NCBI RefSeq assembly: GCF_037975245.1
Contig: NC_092579.1
Coordinates: 31,662,166 to 31,726,165 of the forward strand
DNA: 64,000 nucleotides
Direction: 5' to 3'
From: Apostichopus japonicus
Taxonomy: Eukaryota > Echinodermata > Holothuroidea > Aspidochirotida > Stichopodidae
The notes under the pieces are model-generated. The model was not told where the DNA came from, did no database searches, and was given only the letters and a program-made list of their open reading frames with translations. Position 1 is the stretch's first letter. Each line of letters begins with the position of its first letter. Of this stretch, positions 1-15,200 are shown piece by piece. A program made the position numbers and the translations under genes.

Positions 1-138
1 CCAAAATACGTCACGCTCTCGAGGTACAGAGCAACCAACCGCGCCACGACAGCAGTTGATATAAATCTATGTTCGTTTCTAATACTTAAAGTTCCAGAGA
101 CCGTATGGGATCGCGGCAAAAGCAAACTGCCCCCACCT

Positions 139-201
139 GGTCTCGAGCCCGCGATCCAAAATACGTCACGCTCTCGAGGTACAGAGCAACCAACCGCGCC
201 A
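139..201 (-). promoter_or_regulatory. tRNA-like A and B boxes in the satellite monomer (example copy)
   Basis: Read on the minus strand, the monomer has TGGCGCGGTTGG (190-201), which fits the Pol III A-box pattern TRGCNNAGYNGG with one mismatch. About 40 nt downstream is GGCTCGAGACC (139-149), which fits the B-box GGTTCGANNCC with one mismatch. Order, strand and spacing are those of a tRNA or tRNA-derived SINE head. The pair recurs in nearly every monomer. A TTTT run lies between the boxes and another follows the B box, which may weaken or end transcription. Ancestry from a tRNA-SINE is inferred; activity is not shown. Confidence 0.45.
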
Positions 202-3200
202 CGACAGCAGTTGATATAAATCTATGTTCGTTTCTAATAATTAAAGTTTCAGGGGCCGTATAAGATCGCGGCAAAAGCAAACTGCCCCCACCTGGTCTCG
301 AGCCCGCGATCCAAAATACGTCACGCTCTCGAGGTACAGAGCAACCAACCGCGCCACGACAGCAGTTGATATAAATCTATGTTCGTTTCTAATACTTAAA
401 GTTCCCAGAGACCGTATGAGATCGCGGCAAAAGCAAACTGCCCCCACCTGGTCTCGAGCCCGCGATCCAAAATACGTCACGCTCTCGAGGTACAGAGCAA
501 CCAACCGCGCCACGACAGCAGTTGATATAAATCTATGTTCGTTTCTAATACTTAAAGTTCCAGAGACCGTATAAGATCGCGGCAAAAGCAAACTGCCCCC
601 ACCTGGTCTCGAGCCCGCGATCCAAAATACGTCACGCTCTCGAGGTACAGAGCAACCAACCGCGCCACGACAGCAGTTGATATAAATCTATGTTCGTTTC
701 TAATACTTAAAGTTCCCAGAGACCGTATGAGATCGCGGCAAAAGCAAACTGCCCCCACCTGGTCTCGAGCCCGCGATCCAAAATACGTGACGCTCTCGAG
801 GTACAGAGCAACCAACCGCGCCACGACAGCAGTTGATATAAATCTATGTTCGTTTCTAATACTTAAAGTTCCCAGAGACCGTATGAGATCGCGGCAAAAG
901 CAAACTGCCCCCACCTGTTCTCGAGCCCGCGATCCAAAATACGTGACGCTCTCGAGGTACAGAGCAACCAACCGCGCCACGACAGCAGTTGATATAAATC
1001 TATGTTCGTTTCTAATACATAAAGTTCCAGAGACCGTATGAAATCGCGGAAAAAGCTAACTGCCCCCACCTGGTCTCGAGCCCGCGATCCAAAATACGTC
1101 ACGCTCTCGAGGTACAGAGCAACCAACCGCGCCACGACAGCAGTTGATATAAATCTATAATCGTTTCTAATACTTAAAGTTCCAGAGACCGTACCAGATC
1201 CCGCAAAAGCAAACTGCCCCCACCTGGCCTCGAGCCCGCGATCCAAAATACGTCACGCTCTCGAGGTACAGAGCAACCAACCGCGCCACGAGAGCAGTTG
1301 ATATAGAGCTATGTTCGTTTCTAATACTTAAAGTTCCCGAGATCGTATAAGATCGCGGCAAAAGCAAACTGCCCCCACCTGGTCTCGAGCCCGCGATCCA
1401 AAATACGTCACGCTCTCGAGGTACAGAGCAACCAACCGCGCCACGACAGCAGTTGATATAAATCTATGTTCGTTTCTAATACTTAAAGTTCCAGAGACCG
1501 TATAAGATCGCGGCAAAAGCAAACTGCCCCCACCTGGTCTCGAGCCCGCGATCCAAAATACGTCACGCTCTCGAGGTACAGAGCAACCAACCGCGCCACG
1601 ACAGCAGTTGATATAAATCTATGTTCGTTTCTAATATTTAAAGTTTCAGGGGCCTTATAAGATCGCGGCAAAAGCAAACTGCCCCCACCTGGTCTCGAGC
1701 CCGCGATCCAAAATACGTCACGCTCTCGAGGTACAGAGCAACCAACCGCGCCACGACAGCAGTTGATATAAATCTATGTTCGTTTCTAATACTTAAAGTT
1801 CCCAGAGACCGTATAAGATCGCGGCAAAAGCAAACTGCCCCCACCTGGTCTCGAGCCCGCGATCCAAAATACGTGACGCTCTCGAGGTACAGAGCAACCA
1901 ACCGCGCCACGACAGCAGTTGATATAAATCTATGTTCGTTTCTAATACTTAAAGTTCCAGAGACCGTATAAGATCGCGGCAAAAGCAAACTGCCCCACCT
2001 GGTCTCGAGCCCGCGATCCAAAATACGTCACGCTCTCGAGGTACAGAGCAACCAACCGCGCCACGACAGCAGTTGATATAAATCTATGTTCGTTTCTAAT
2101 ACTTAAAGTTCCAGAGACCGTATGGGATCGCGGCAAAAGCAAACTGCCCCCACCTGGTCTCGAGCCCGCGATCCAAAATACGTGACGCTCTCGAGGTACA
2201 GAGCAACCAACCGCGCCACGACAGGAGTTGATATAAATCTATGTTCGTTTCTAATACTTAAAGTTCCCGAGATCGTATAAGATCGCGGCAAAAGCAAACT
2301 GCCCCCACCTGGTCTCGAGCCCGCGATCCAAAATACGTCACGCTCTCGAGGTACAGAGCAACCAACCGCGCCACGACAGCAGTTGATATAAATCTATGTT
2401 CGTTTCTAATACTTAAAGTTCCAGAGACCGTATAAGATCGCGGCAAAAGCAAACTGCCCCCACCTGGTCTCGAGCCCGCGATCCAAAATACGTGACGCTC
2501 TCGAGGTACAGAGCAACCAACCGCGCCACGACAGCAGTTGATATAAATCTATGTTCGTTTCTAATATTTAAAGTTTCAGGGGCCGTATAAGATCGCGGCA
2601 AAAGCAAACTGCCCCCACCTGGTCTCGAGCCCGCGATCCAAAATACGTCACGCTCTCGAGGTACAGAGCAACCAACCGCGCCACGACAGCAGTTGATATA
2701 AATCTATGTTCGTTTCTAATACTTAAAGTTCCAGAGACCGTATCAGATCGCGGGAAAAGCAAACTGCCCCCACCTGGTCTCGAGCCCGCGATCCAAAATA
2801 CGTGACGCTCTCGAGGTACAGAGCAACCAACCGCGCCACGACAGCAGTTGATATAAATCTATGTTCGTTTCTAATACTTAAAGTTCCCAGAGACCGTATA
2901 AGATCGCGGCAAAAGCAAACTGCCCCCACCTGGTCTCGAGCCCGCGATCCAAAATACGTCACGCTCTCGAGGTACAGAGCAACCAACCGCGCCACGACAG
3001 CAGTTGATATAAATCTATGTTCGTTTCTAATACTTAAAGTTCCCAGAGACCGTATAAGATCGCGGCAAAAGCAAACTGCCCCCACCTGGTCTCGAGCCCG
3101 CGAACCAAAATACGTCACGCTCTCGAGGTACAGAGCAACCAACCGCGCCACGACAGCAGTTGATATAAATCTATGTTCGTTTCTAATACTTAAAGTTCCC

Positions 3201-6200
3201 GAGATCGTATAAGATCGCGGCAAAAGCAAACTGCCCCCACCTGGTCTCGAGCCCGCGATCCAAAATACGTCACGCTCTCGAGGTACAGAGCAACCAACCG
3301 CGCCACGACAGCAGTTGATATAAATCTATGTTCGTTTCTAATACTTAAAGTTCCAGAGACCGTATAAGATCGCGGCAAAAGCAAACTGCCCCCACCTGGT
3401 CTCGAGCCCGCGATCCAAAATACGTGACGCTCTCGAGGTACAGAGCAACCAACCGCGCCACGACAGCAGTTGATATAAATCTATGTTCGTTTCTAATATT
3501 TAAAGTTTCAGGGGCCGTATAAGATCGCGGCAAAAGCAAACTGCCCCCACCTGGTCTCGAGCCCGCGATTCAAAATACGTCACGCTCTCGAGGTACAGAG
3601 CAACCAACCGCGCCACGACAGCAGTTGATATAAATCTATGTTCGTTTCTAATACTTAAAGTTCCCAGAGACCGTATAAGATCGCGGCAAAAGCAAACTGC
3701 CCCCACCTGGTCTCGAGCCCGCGATCCAAAATACGTGACGCTCTCGAGGTACAGAGCAACCAACCGCGCCACGACAGCAGTTGATATAAATCTATGTTCG
3801 TTTCTAATACTTAAAGTTCCAGAGACCGTATAAGATCGCGGCAAAAGCAAACTGCCCCCACCTGGTCTCGAGCCCGCGATCCAAAATACGTCACGCTCTC
3901 GAGGTACAGAGCAACCAACCGCGCCACGACAGCAGTTGATATAAATCTATGTTCGTTTCTAATACTTAAAGTTCCAGAGACCGTATGGGATCGCGGCAAA
4001 AGCAAACTGCCCCCACCTGGTCTCGAGCCCGCGATCCAAAATATGTCACGCTCTCGAGGTACAGAGCAACCAACCGCGCCACGACAGCAGTTGATATAAA
4101 TCTATGTTCGTTTCTAATACTTAAAGTTCCCAGAGACCGTATAAGATCGCGGCAAAAGCAAACTGCCCCCACCTGGTCTCGAGCCCGCGATCCAAAATAC
4201 GTCACGCTCTCGAGGTACAGAGCAACCAACCGCGCCACGACAGCAGTTGATATAAATCTATGTTCGTTTCTAATACTTAAAGTTCCCAGAGACCGTATGA
4301 GATCGCGGCAAAAGCAAACTGCCCCCACCTGGTCTCGAGCCCGCGATCCAAAATACGTCACGCTCTCGAGGTACAGAGCAACCAACCGCGCCACGACAGC
4401 AGTTGATATAAATCTATAATCGTTTCTAATACTTAAAGTTCCAGAGACCGTACCAGATCCCGCAAAAGCAAACTGCCCCCACCTGGCCTCGAGCCCGCGA
4501 TCCAAAATACGTGACGCTCTCGAGGTACAGAGCAACCAACCGCGCCACGAGAGCAGTTGATATAGAGCTATGTTCGTTTCTAATACTTAAAGTTCCCGAG
4601 ATCGTATAAGATCGCGGCAAAAGCAAACTGCCCCCACCTGGTCTCGAGCCCGCGATCCAAAATACGTCACGCTCTCGAGGTACAGAGCAACCAACCGCGC
4701 CACGACAGCAGTTGATATAAATCTATGTTCGTTTCTAATACTTAAAGTTCCAGAGACCGTATAAGATCGCGGCAAAAGCAAACTGCCCCCACCTGGTCTC
4801 GAGCCCGCGATCCAAAATACGTCACGCTCTCGAGGTACAGAGCAACCAACCGCGCCACGACAGCAGTTGATATAAATCTATGTTCGTTTCTAATATTTAA
4901 AGTTTCAGGGGCCGTATAAGATCGCGGCAAAAGCAAACTGCCCCCACCTGGTCTCGAGCCCGCGATCCAAAATACGTCACGCTCTCGAGGTACAGAGCAA
5001 CCAACCGCGCCACGACAGCAGTTGATATAAATCTATGTTCGTTTCTAATACTTAAAGTTCCCAGAGACCGTATAAGATCGCGGCAAAAGCAAACTGCCCC
5101 CACCTGGTCTCGAGCCCGCGATCCAAAATACGTGACGCTCTCGAGGTACAGAGCAACCAACCGCGCCACGACAGCAGTTGATATAAATCTATGTTCGTTT
5201 CTAATACTTAAAGTTCCAGAGACCGTATGGGATCGCGGCAAAAGCAAACTGCCCCACCTGGTCTCGAGCCCGCGATCCAAAATACGTCACGCTCTCGAGG
5301 TACAGAGCAACCAACCGCGCCACGACAGCAGTTGATATAAATCTATGTTCGTTTCTAATACTTAAAGTTCCAGAGACCGTATGGGATCGCGGCAAAAGCA
5401 AACTGCCCCCACCTGGTCTCGAGCCCGCGATCCAAAATACGTCACGCTCTCGAGGTACAGAGCAACCAACCGCGCCACGACAGCAGTTGATATAAATCTA
5501 TGTTCGTTTCTAATACTTAAAGTTTCAGGGGCCGTATAAGATCGCGGCAAAATCAAACTGCCCCCACCTGGTCTCGAGCCCGCGATCCAAAATACGTCAC
5601 GCTCTCGAGGTACAGAGCAACCAACCGCGCCACGACAGCAGTTGATATAAATCTATGTTCGTTTCTAATACTTAAAGTTCCCAGAGACCGTATGAGATCG
5701 CGGCAAAAGCAAACTGCCCCCACCTGGTCTCGAGCCCGCGATCCAAAATACGTCACGCTCTCGAGGTACAGAGCAACCAACCGCGCCACGACAGCAGTTG
5801 ATATAAATCTATGTTCGTTTCTAATACTTAAAGTTCCAGAGACCGTATAAGATCGCGGCAAAAGCAAACTGCCCCCACCTGGTCTCGAGCCCGCGATCCA
5901 AAATACGTCACGCTCTCGAGGTACAGAGCAACCAACCGCGCCACGACAGCAGTTGATATAAATCTATGTTCGTTTCTAATACTTAAAGTTCCCAGAGACC
6001 GTATCAGATCGCGGCAAAAGCAAACTGCCCCCACCTGGTCTCGAGCCCGCGATCCAAAATACGTGACGCTCTCGAGGTACAGAGCAACCAACCGCGCCAC
6101 GACAGCAGTTGATATAAATCTATGTTCGTTTCTAATACTTAAAGTTCCCAGAGACCGTATGAGATCGCGGCAAAAGCAAACTGCCCCCACCTGTTCTCGA

Positions 6201-9200
6201 GCCCGCGATCCAAAATACGTGACGCTCTCGAGGTACAGAGCAACCAACCGCGCCACGACAGCAGTTGATATAAATCTATGTTCGTTTCTAATACATAAAG
6301 TTCCAGAGACCGTATGAAATCGCGGAAAAAGCTAACTGCCCCCACCTGGTCTCGAGCCCGCGATCCAAAATACGTCACGCTCTCGAGGTACAGAGCAACC
6401 AACCGCGCCACGACAGCAGTTGATATAAATCTATAATCGTTTCTAATACTTAAAGTTCCAGAGACCGTACCAGATCCCGCAAAAGCAAACTGCCCCCACC
6501 TGGCCTCGAGCCCGCGATCCAAAATACGTCACGCTCTCGAGGTACAGAGCAACCAACCGCGCCACGAGAGCAGTTGATATAGAGCTATGTTCGTTTCTAA
6601 TACTTAAAGTTCCCAGAGACCGTATAAGATCGCGGGAAAAGCAAACTGCCCCCACCTGGTCTCGAGCCCGCGATCCAAAATACGTGACGCTCTCGAGGTA
6701 CAGAGCAACCAACCGCGCCACGACAGCAGTTGATATAAATCTATGTTCGTTTCTAATACTTAAAGTTCCCAGAGACCGTATAAGATCGCGGCAAAAGCAA
6801 ACTGCCCCCACCTGGTCTCGAGCCCGCGATCCAAAATACGTCACGCTCTCGAGGTACAGAGCAACCAACCGCGCCACGACAGCAGTTGATATAAATCTAT
6901 GTTCGTTTCTAATACTTAAAGTTCCAGAGACCGTATGAGATCGCGGCAAAAGCAAACTGCCCCCACCTGGTCTCGAGCCCGCGATCCAAAATACGTCACG
7001 CTCTCGAGGTACAGAGCAACCAACCGCGCCACGACAGCAGTTGATATAAATCTATGTTCGTTTCTAATATTTAAAGTTTCAGGGGCCGTATAAGATCGCG
7101 GCAAAAGCAAACTGCCCCCACCTGGTCTCGAGCCCGCGATCCAAAATACGTCTCGCTCTCGAGGTACAGAGCAACCAACCGCGCCACGACAGCAGTTGAT
7201 ATAAATCTATGTTCGTTTCTAATACTTAAAGTTCCCAGAGACCGTATGAGATCGCGGCAAAAGCAAACTGCCCCCACCTGGTCTCGAGCCCGCGATCCAA
7301 AATACGTGACGCTCTCGAGGTACAGAGCAACCAACCGCGCCACGACAGCAGTTGATATAAATCTATGTTCGTTTCTAATACTTAAAGTTCCAGAGACCGT
7401 ATGAGATCGCGGCAAAAGCAAACTGCCCCCACCTGGTCTCGAGCCCGCGATCCAAAATACGTCACGCTCTCGAGGTACAGAGCAACCAACCGCGCCACGA
7501 CAGCAGTTGATATAAATCTATGTTCGTTTCTAATACTTAAAGTTCCAGAGACCGTATGAGATCGCGGCAAAAGCAAACTGCCCCCACCTGGTCTCGAGCC
7601 CGCGATCCAAAATACGTCACGCTCTCGAGGTACAGAGCAACCAACCGCGCCACGACAGCAGTTGATATAAATCTATGTTCGTTTCTAATACTTAAAGTTC
7701 CAGAGACCGTATGAGATCGAGGCAAAAGCAACCTGCCCCCACCTGGTCTCGAGCCCGCGATCCAAAATACGTCACGCTCTCGAGGTACAGAGCAACCAAC
7801 CGCGCCACGACAGCAGTTGATATAAATCTATGTTCGTTTCTAATACTTAAAGTTCCAGAGACCGTATGAGATTGCGGCAAAAGCAAACTGCCCCCACCTG
7901 GTCTCGAGCCCGCGATCCAAAATACGTGACGCTCTCGAGGTACAGAGCAACCAACCGCGCCACGACAGCAGTTGATATAAATCTATGTTCGTTTCTAATA
8001 CTTAAAGTTCCAGAGACCGTATGAGATCGCGGCAAAAGCAAACTGCCCCCACCTGGTCTCGAGCCCGCGATCCAAAATACGTCACGCTCTCGAGGTACAG
8101 AGCAACCAACCGCGCCACGACAGCAGTTGATATAAATCTATGTTCGTTTCTAATACTTAAAGTTCCAGAGACCGTATGAGATCGCGGCAAAAGCAACCTG
8201 CCCCCACCTGGTCTCGAGCACACGATCCAAAATACGTCACGCTCTCGAGGTACAGAGCAACCAACCGCGCCACGACAGCAGTTGATATAAATCTATGTTC
8301 GTTTCTAATACATAAAGTTCCAGAGACCGTATGAAATCGCGGAAAAAGCTAACTGCCCCCACCTGGTCTCGAGCCCGCGATCCAAAATACGTCACGCTCT
8401 CGAGGTACAGAGCAACCAACCGCGCCACGACAGCAGTTGATATAAATCTATGTTCGTTTCTAATACTTACAGTTCCAGAGACCGTACCAGATCCCGCAAA
8501 AGCAAACTGCCCCCACCTGGCCTCGAGCCCGCGATCCAAAATACGTCACGCTCTCGAGGTACAGAGCAACCAACCGCGCCACGAGAGCAGTTGATATAAA
8601 TCTATGTTCGTTTCTAATACTGAAAGTTCCCAGAGACCGTATGAGATCGCGGCAAAAGCAAACTGCCCCCACCTGGTCTCGAGCCCGCGATCCAAAATAC
8701 GTCACGCTCTCGAGGTACAGAGCAACCAACCGCGCCACGACAGCAGTTGATATAAATCTATGTTCGTTTCTAATACTTAAAGTTCCCAGAGACCGTATAA
8801 GATCGCGGCAAAAGCAAACTGCCCCCACCTGGTCTCGAGCCCGCGATCCAAAATACGTCACGCTCTCGAGGTACAGAGCAACCAACCGCGCCACGACAGC
8901 AGTTGATATAGAGCTATGTTCGTTTCTAATACTTAAAGTTCCCAGAGACCGTATAAGATCGCGGCAAAAGCAAACTGCCCCCACCTGGTCTCGAGCCCGC
9001 GATCCAAAATACGTCACGCTCTCGAGGTACAGAGCAACCAACCGCGCCACGACAGCAGTTGATATAAATCTATGTTCGTTTCTAATACTTAAAGTTCCCA
9101 GAGACCGTATAAGATCGCGGCAAAAGCAAACTGCCCCCACCTGGTCTCGAGCCCGCGATCCAAAATACGTCACGCTCTCGAGGTACAGAGCAACCAACCG

Positions 9201-12200
9201 CGCCACGACAGCAGTTGATATAAATCTATGTTCGTTTCTAATACTTAAAGTTCCAGAGACCGTATGGGATCGCGGCAAAAGCAAACTGCCCCCACCTGGT
9301 CTCGAGCCCGCGATCCAAAATACGTCACGCTCTCGAGGTACAGAGCAACCAACCGCGCCACGACAGCAGTTGATATAAATCTATGTTCGTTTCTAATACT
9401 TAAAGTTTCAGGGGCCGTATAAGATCGCGGCAAAAGCAAACTGCCCCCACCTGGTCTCGAGCCCGCGATCCAAAATACGTCACGCTCTCGAGGTACAGAG
9501 CAACCAACCGCGCCACGACAGCAGTTGATATAAATCTATGTTCGTTTCTAATACTTAAAGTTCCCAGAGACCGTATGAGATCGCGGCAAAAGCAAACTGC
9601 CCCCACCTGGTCTCGAGCCCGCGATCCAAAATACGTCACGCTCTCGAGGTACAGAGCAACCAACCGCGCCACGACAGCAGTTGATATAAATCTATGTTCG
9701 TTTCTAATACTTAAAGTTCCAGAGACCGTATGAGATCGCGGCAAAAGCAAACTGCCCCCACCTGGTCTCGAGCCCGCGATCCAAAATACGTCACGCTCTC
9801 GAGGTACAGAGCAACCAACCGCGCCACGACAGCAGTTGATATAAATCTATGTTCGTTTCTAATACTTAAAGTTCCCAGAGACCGTATGAGATCGCGGCAA
9901 AAGCAAACTGCCCCCACCTGGTCTCGAGCCCGCGATCCAAAATACGTCACGCTCTCGAGGTACAGAGCAACCAACCGCGCCACGACAGCAGTTGATATAA
10001 ATCTATGTTCGTTTCTAATACTTAAAGTTCCAGAGACCGTATGAGATCGCGGCAAAAGCAAACTGCCCCCACCTGGTCTCGAGCCCGCGATCCAAAATAC
10101 GTCACGCTCTCGAGGTACAGAGCAACCAACCGCGCCACGACAGCAGTTGATATAAATCTATGTTCGTTTCTAATACTTAAAGTTCCAGAGACCGTATGAG
10201 ATCGCGGCAAAAGCAAACTGCCCCCACATGGTCTCGAGCCCGCGATCCAAAATACGTCACGCTCTCGAGGTACAGAGCAACCAACCGCGCCACGACAGCA
10301 GTTGATATAAATCTATGTTCGTTTCTAATACTTAAAGTTTCAGGGGCCGTATAAGATCGCGGCAAAAGCAAACTGCCCCCACCTGGTCTCGAGCCCGCGA
10401 TCCAAAATACGTCACGCTCTCGAGGTACAGAGCAACCAACCGCGCCACGACAGCAGTTGATATAAATCTATGTTCGTTTCTAATACTTAAAGTTCCCAGA
10501 GACCGTATAAGATCGCGGCAAAAGCAAACTGCCCCCACCTGGTCTCGTGCCCGCGATCCAAAATACGTCACGCTCTCGAGGTACAGAGCAACCAACCGCG
10601 CCACGACAGCAGTTGATATAAATCTATGTTCATTTCTAATACTTAAAGTTCCAGAGACCGTATGAGATCGCGGCAAAAGCAAACTGCCCCCACCTGGTCT
10701 CGAGCCCGCGATCCAAAATACGTCACGCTCTCGAGGTACAGAGCAACCAACCGCGCCACGACAGCAGTTGATATAAATCTATGTTCGTTTCTAATACTTA
10801 AAGTTCCAGAGACCGTATGAGATCGCGGCAAAAGCAAACTGCCCCCACCTGGTCTCGAGCCCGCGATCCAAAATACGTCACGCTCTCGAGGTACAGAGCA
10901 ACCAACCGCGCCACGACAGCAGTTGATATAAATCTATGTTCGTTTCTAATACTTAAAGTTCCCGAGACCGTATAAGATCGCGGCAAAAGCAAACTGCCCC
11001 CACCTGGTCTCGAGCACGCGATCCAAAATACGTCACGCTCTCGAGGTACAGAGCACAACCAACCGCGCCACGACAGCAGTTGATATAAATCTATGTTCGT
11101 TTCTAATACTTAAAGTTTCTGGGGCCGTATAAGATCGCGGCAAAAGCAAACTGCCCACACCTGGTCTCGAGCCCGCGATCCAAAATACGTCACGCTCTCG
11201 AGGTACAGAGCAACCAACCGCTCCACGACAGCAGTTGATATAAATCTATGTTCGTTTCTAATACTTAAAGTTCCAGAGACCGTACCAGATCCCGCAAAAG
11301 CAAACTGCCCCCACCTGGCCTCGAGCCCGCGATCCAAAATACGTCACGCTCTCGAGGTATTAAGCAACCAACCGCGCCACGAGAGCAGTTGATATAGAGC
11401 TATGTTCGTTTCTAATACTTAAAGTTCCAGAGACCGTATGAGATCGCGGCAAAAGCAAACTGCCCCCACCTGGTCTCGAGCCCGCGATCCAAAATACGTC
11501 ACGCTCTCGAGGTACAGAGCAACCAACCGCGCCACGACAGCAGTTGATATAAATCTATGTTCGTTTCTAATACTTAAAGTTCCAGAGACCGTATGAGATC
11601 GCGGCAAAAGCAAACTGCCCCCACCTGGTCTCGAGCCCGCGATCCAAAATACGTGACGCTCTCGAGGTACAGAGCAACCAACCGCGCCACGACAGCAGTT
11701 GATATAAATCTATGTTCGTTTCTAATACTTAAAGTTCCAGAGACCGTATGAGATCGCGGCAAAAGCAAACTGCCCCCACCTGGTCTCGAGCCCGCGATCC
11801 AAAATACGTCACGCTCTCGAGGTACAGAGCAACCAACCGCGCCACGACAGCAGTTGATATAAATCTATGTTCGTTTCTAATACTTAAAGTTCCAGATACG
11901 GTATGAGATCGCGGCAAAAGCAAACTGCCCCACCTGGTCTCGAGCCCGCGATCCAAAATACGTCACGCTCTCGAGGTACAGAGCAACCAACCGCGCCACG
12001 ACAGCAGTTGATATAAATCTATGTTCGTTTCTAATACTTAAAGTTCCAGAGACGGTATCAGATCGCGGCAAAAGCAAACTGCCCCCACCTGGTCTCGAGC
12101 CCGCGATCCAAAATACGTCACGCTCTCGAGGTACAGAGCAACCAACCGCGCCACGACAACAGTTGATATAAATCTATGTTCGTTTCTAATACTTAAAGTT

Positions 12201-15200
12201 CCAGAGACCGTACAAGATCGCGGCAAAAGCAAACTGCCCCCACCTGGTCTCGAGCCCGCGATCCAAAATACGTCACGCTCTCGAGGTACAGAGCAACCAA
12301 CCGCGCCACGACAGCAGTTGATATAAATCTGTGTTCGTTTCTAATACTTAAAGTTCCCAGAGACCGTATAAGATCGCGGAAAAAGCTAACTGCCCCCACC
12401 TGGTCTCGAGCCCGCGATCCAAAATACGTCACGCTCTCGAGGTACAGAGCAACCAACCGCGCCACGACAGCAGTTGATATAAATCTATGTTCGTTTCTAA
12501 TACTTAAAGTTCCAGAGACCGTATGAGATCGCGGCAAAAGCAAACTGCCCCCACCTGGTCTCGAGCCCGCGATCCAAAATACGTGACGCTCTCGAGGTAC
12601 AGAGCAACCAACCGCGCCACGACAGCAGTTGATATAAATCTATGTTCGTTTCTAATACTTAAAGTTCCAGAGACCGTATGAGATCGCGGCAAAAGCAAAA
12701 CTGCCCCCACCTGGTCTCGAGCCCGCGATCCAAAATACGTCACGCTCTCGAGGTACAGAGCAACCAACCGCGCCACGACAGCAGTTGATATAAATCTATG
12801 TTCGTTTCTAATACTTAAAGTTCCAGAGACCGTACCAGATCCCGGCAAAAGCAAACTGCCCCCACCTGGCCTCGAGCCCGCGATCCAAAATACGTCACGC
12901 TCTCGAGGTACAGAGCAACCAACCGCGCCACGAGAGCAGTTGATATAGAGCTATGTTCGTTTCTAATACTTAAAGTTCCCAGAGACCGTATAAGATCGCG
13001 GCAAAAGCAAACTGCCCCCACGTGGCCTCGAGCCCGCGATCCAAAATACGTCACGCTCTCGAGGTACAGAGCAACCAACCGCGCCACGAGAGCAGTTGAT
13101 ATAGAGCTATGTTCGTTTCTAATACTTAAAGTTCCAGAGACCGTATGAGATCGCGGCAAAAGCAAACTGCCCCCACCTGGTCTCGAGCCCGCGATCCAAA
13201 ATACGTCACGCTCTCGAGGTACAGAGCAACCAACCGCGCCACGACAGCAGTTGATATAAATCTATGTTCGTTTCTAATACTTAAAGTTCCAGAGACCGTA
13301 TGAGATCGCGGCAAAAGCAAACTGCCCCCACCTGGTCTCGAGCCCGCGATCCAAAATACGTCACGCTCTCGAGGTACAGAGCAACCAACCGCGCCACGAC
13401 AGCAGTTGATATAAATCTATGTTCATTTCTAATACTTAAAGTTCCAGAGACCGTATGAGATCGCGGCAAAAGCAAACTGCCCCACCTGGTCTCGAGCCCG
13501 CGATCCAAAATACGTCACGCTCTCGAGGTACAGAGCAACCAACCGCGCCACGACAGCAGTTGATATAAATCTATGTTCGTTTCTAATACTTAAAGTTCCA
13601 GAGACGGTATCAGATCGCGGCAAAAGCAAACTGCCCCCACCTGGTCTCGAGCCCGCGATCCAAAATACGTCACGCTCTCGAGGTACAGAGCAACCAACCG
13701 CGCCACGACAGCAGTTGATATAAATCTGTGTTCGTTTCTAATACTTAAAGTTCCAGAGACCGTATGAGATCGCGGCAAAAGCAAACTGCCCCCACCTGGT
13801 CTCGAGCCCGCGATCCAAAATACGTGACGCTCTCGAGGTACAGAGCAACCAACCGCGCCACGACAGCAGTTGATATAAATCTATGTTCGTTTCTAATACT
13901 TAAAGTTCCCAGAGACCGTATGAGATCGCGGCAAAAGCAAACTGCCCCCACCTGTTCTCGAGCCCGCGATCCAAAATACGTGACGCTCTCGAGGTACAGA
14001 GCAACCAACCGCGCCACGACAGCAGTTGATATAAATCTATGTTCGTTTCTAATACATAAAGTTCCAGAGACCGTATGAAATCGCGGAAAAAGCTAACTGC
14101 CCCCACCTGGTCTCGAGCCCGCGATCCAAAATACGTCACGCTCTCGAGGTACAGAGCAACCAACCGCGCCACGACAGCAGTTGATATAAATCTATAATCG
14201 TTTCTAATACTTAAAGTTCCAGAGACCGTACCAGATCCCGCAAAAGCAAACTGCCCCCACCTGGCCTCGAGCCCGCGATCCAAAATACGTCACGCTCTCG
14301 AGGTACAGAGCAACCAACCGCGCCACGACAGCAGTTGATATAAATCTATGTTCGTTTCTAATACTTACAGTTCCAGAGACCGTACCAGATCCCGCAAAAG
14401 CAAACTGCCCCCACCTGGCCTCGAGCACGCGATCCAAAATACGTCACGCTCTCGAGGTACAGAGCAACCAACCGCGCCACGACAGCAGTTGATATAAATC
14501 TATGTTCGTTTCTAATACTTAAAGTTCCCAGAGACCGTATGAGATCGCGGCAAAAGCAAACTGCCCCCACCTGGTCTCGAGCCCGCGATCCAAAATACGT
14601 CACGCTCTCGAGGTACAGAGCAACCAACCGCGCCACGACAGCAGTTGATATAAATCTATGTTCGTTTCTAATACTTAAAGTTCCCAGAGACCGTATAAGA
14701 TCGCGGCAAAAGCAAACTGCCCCCACCTGGTCTCGAGCCCGCGATCCAAAATACGTCACGCTCTCGAGGTACAGAGCAACCAACCGCGCCACGACAGCAG
14801 TTGATATAGAGCTATGTTCGTTTCTAATACTTAAAGTTCCCAGAGACCGTATAAGATCGCGGCAAAAGCAAACTGCCCCCACCTGGTCTCGAGCCCGCGA
14901 TCCAAAATACGTCACGCTCTCGAGGTACAGAGCAACCAACCGCGCCACGACAGCAGTTGATATAAATCTATGTTCGTTTCTAATACTTAAAGTTCCCAGA
15001 GACCGTATAAGATCGCGGCAAAAGCAAACTGCCCCCACCTGGTCTCGAGCCCGCGATCCAAAATACGTCACGCTCTCGAGGTACAGAGCAACCAACCGCG
15101 CCACGACAGCAGTTGATATAAATCTATGTTCGTTTCTAATACTTAAAGTTCCAGAGACCGTATGGGATCGCGGCAAAAGCAAACTGCCCCCACCTGGTCT

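Noticed and set aside
139-201. True functional tRNA gene in each monomer
   Set aside because: Acceptor and T-stem pairing is poor and TTTT interrupts the region between the boxes; only a degenerate promoter-like relic is supported.
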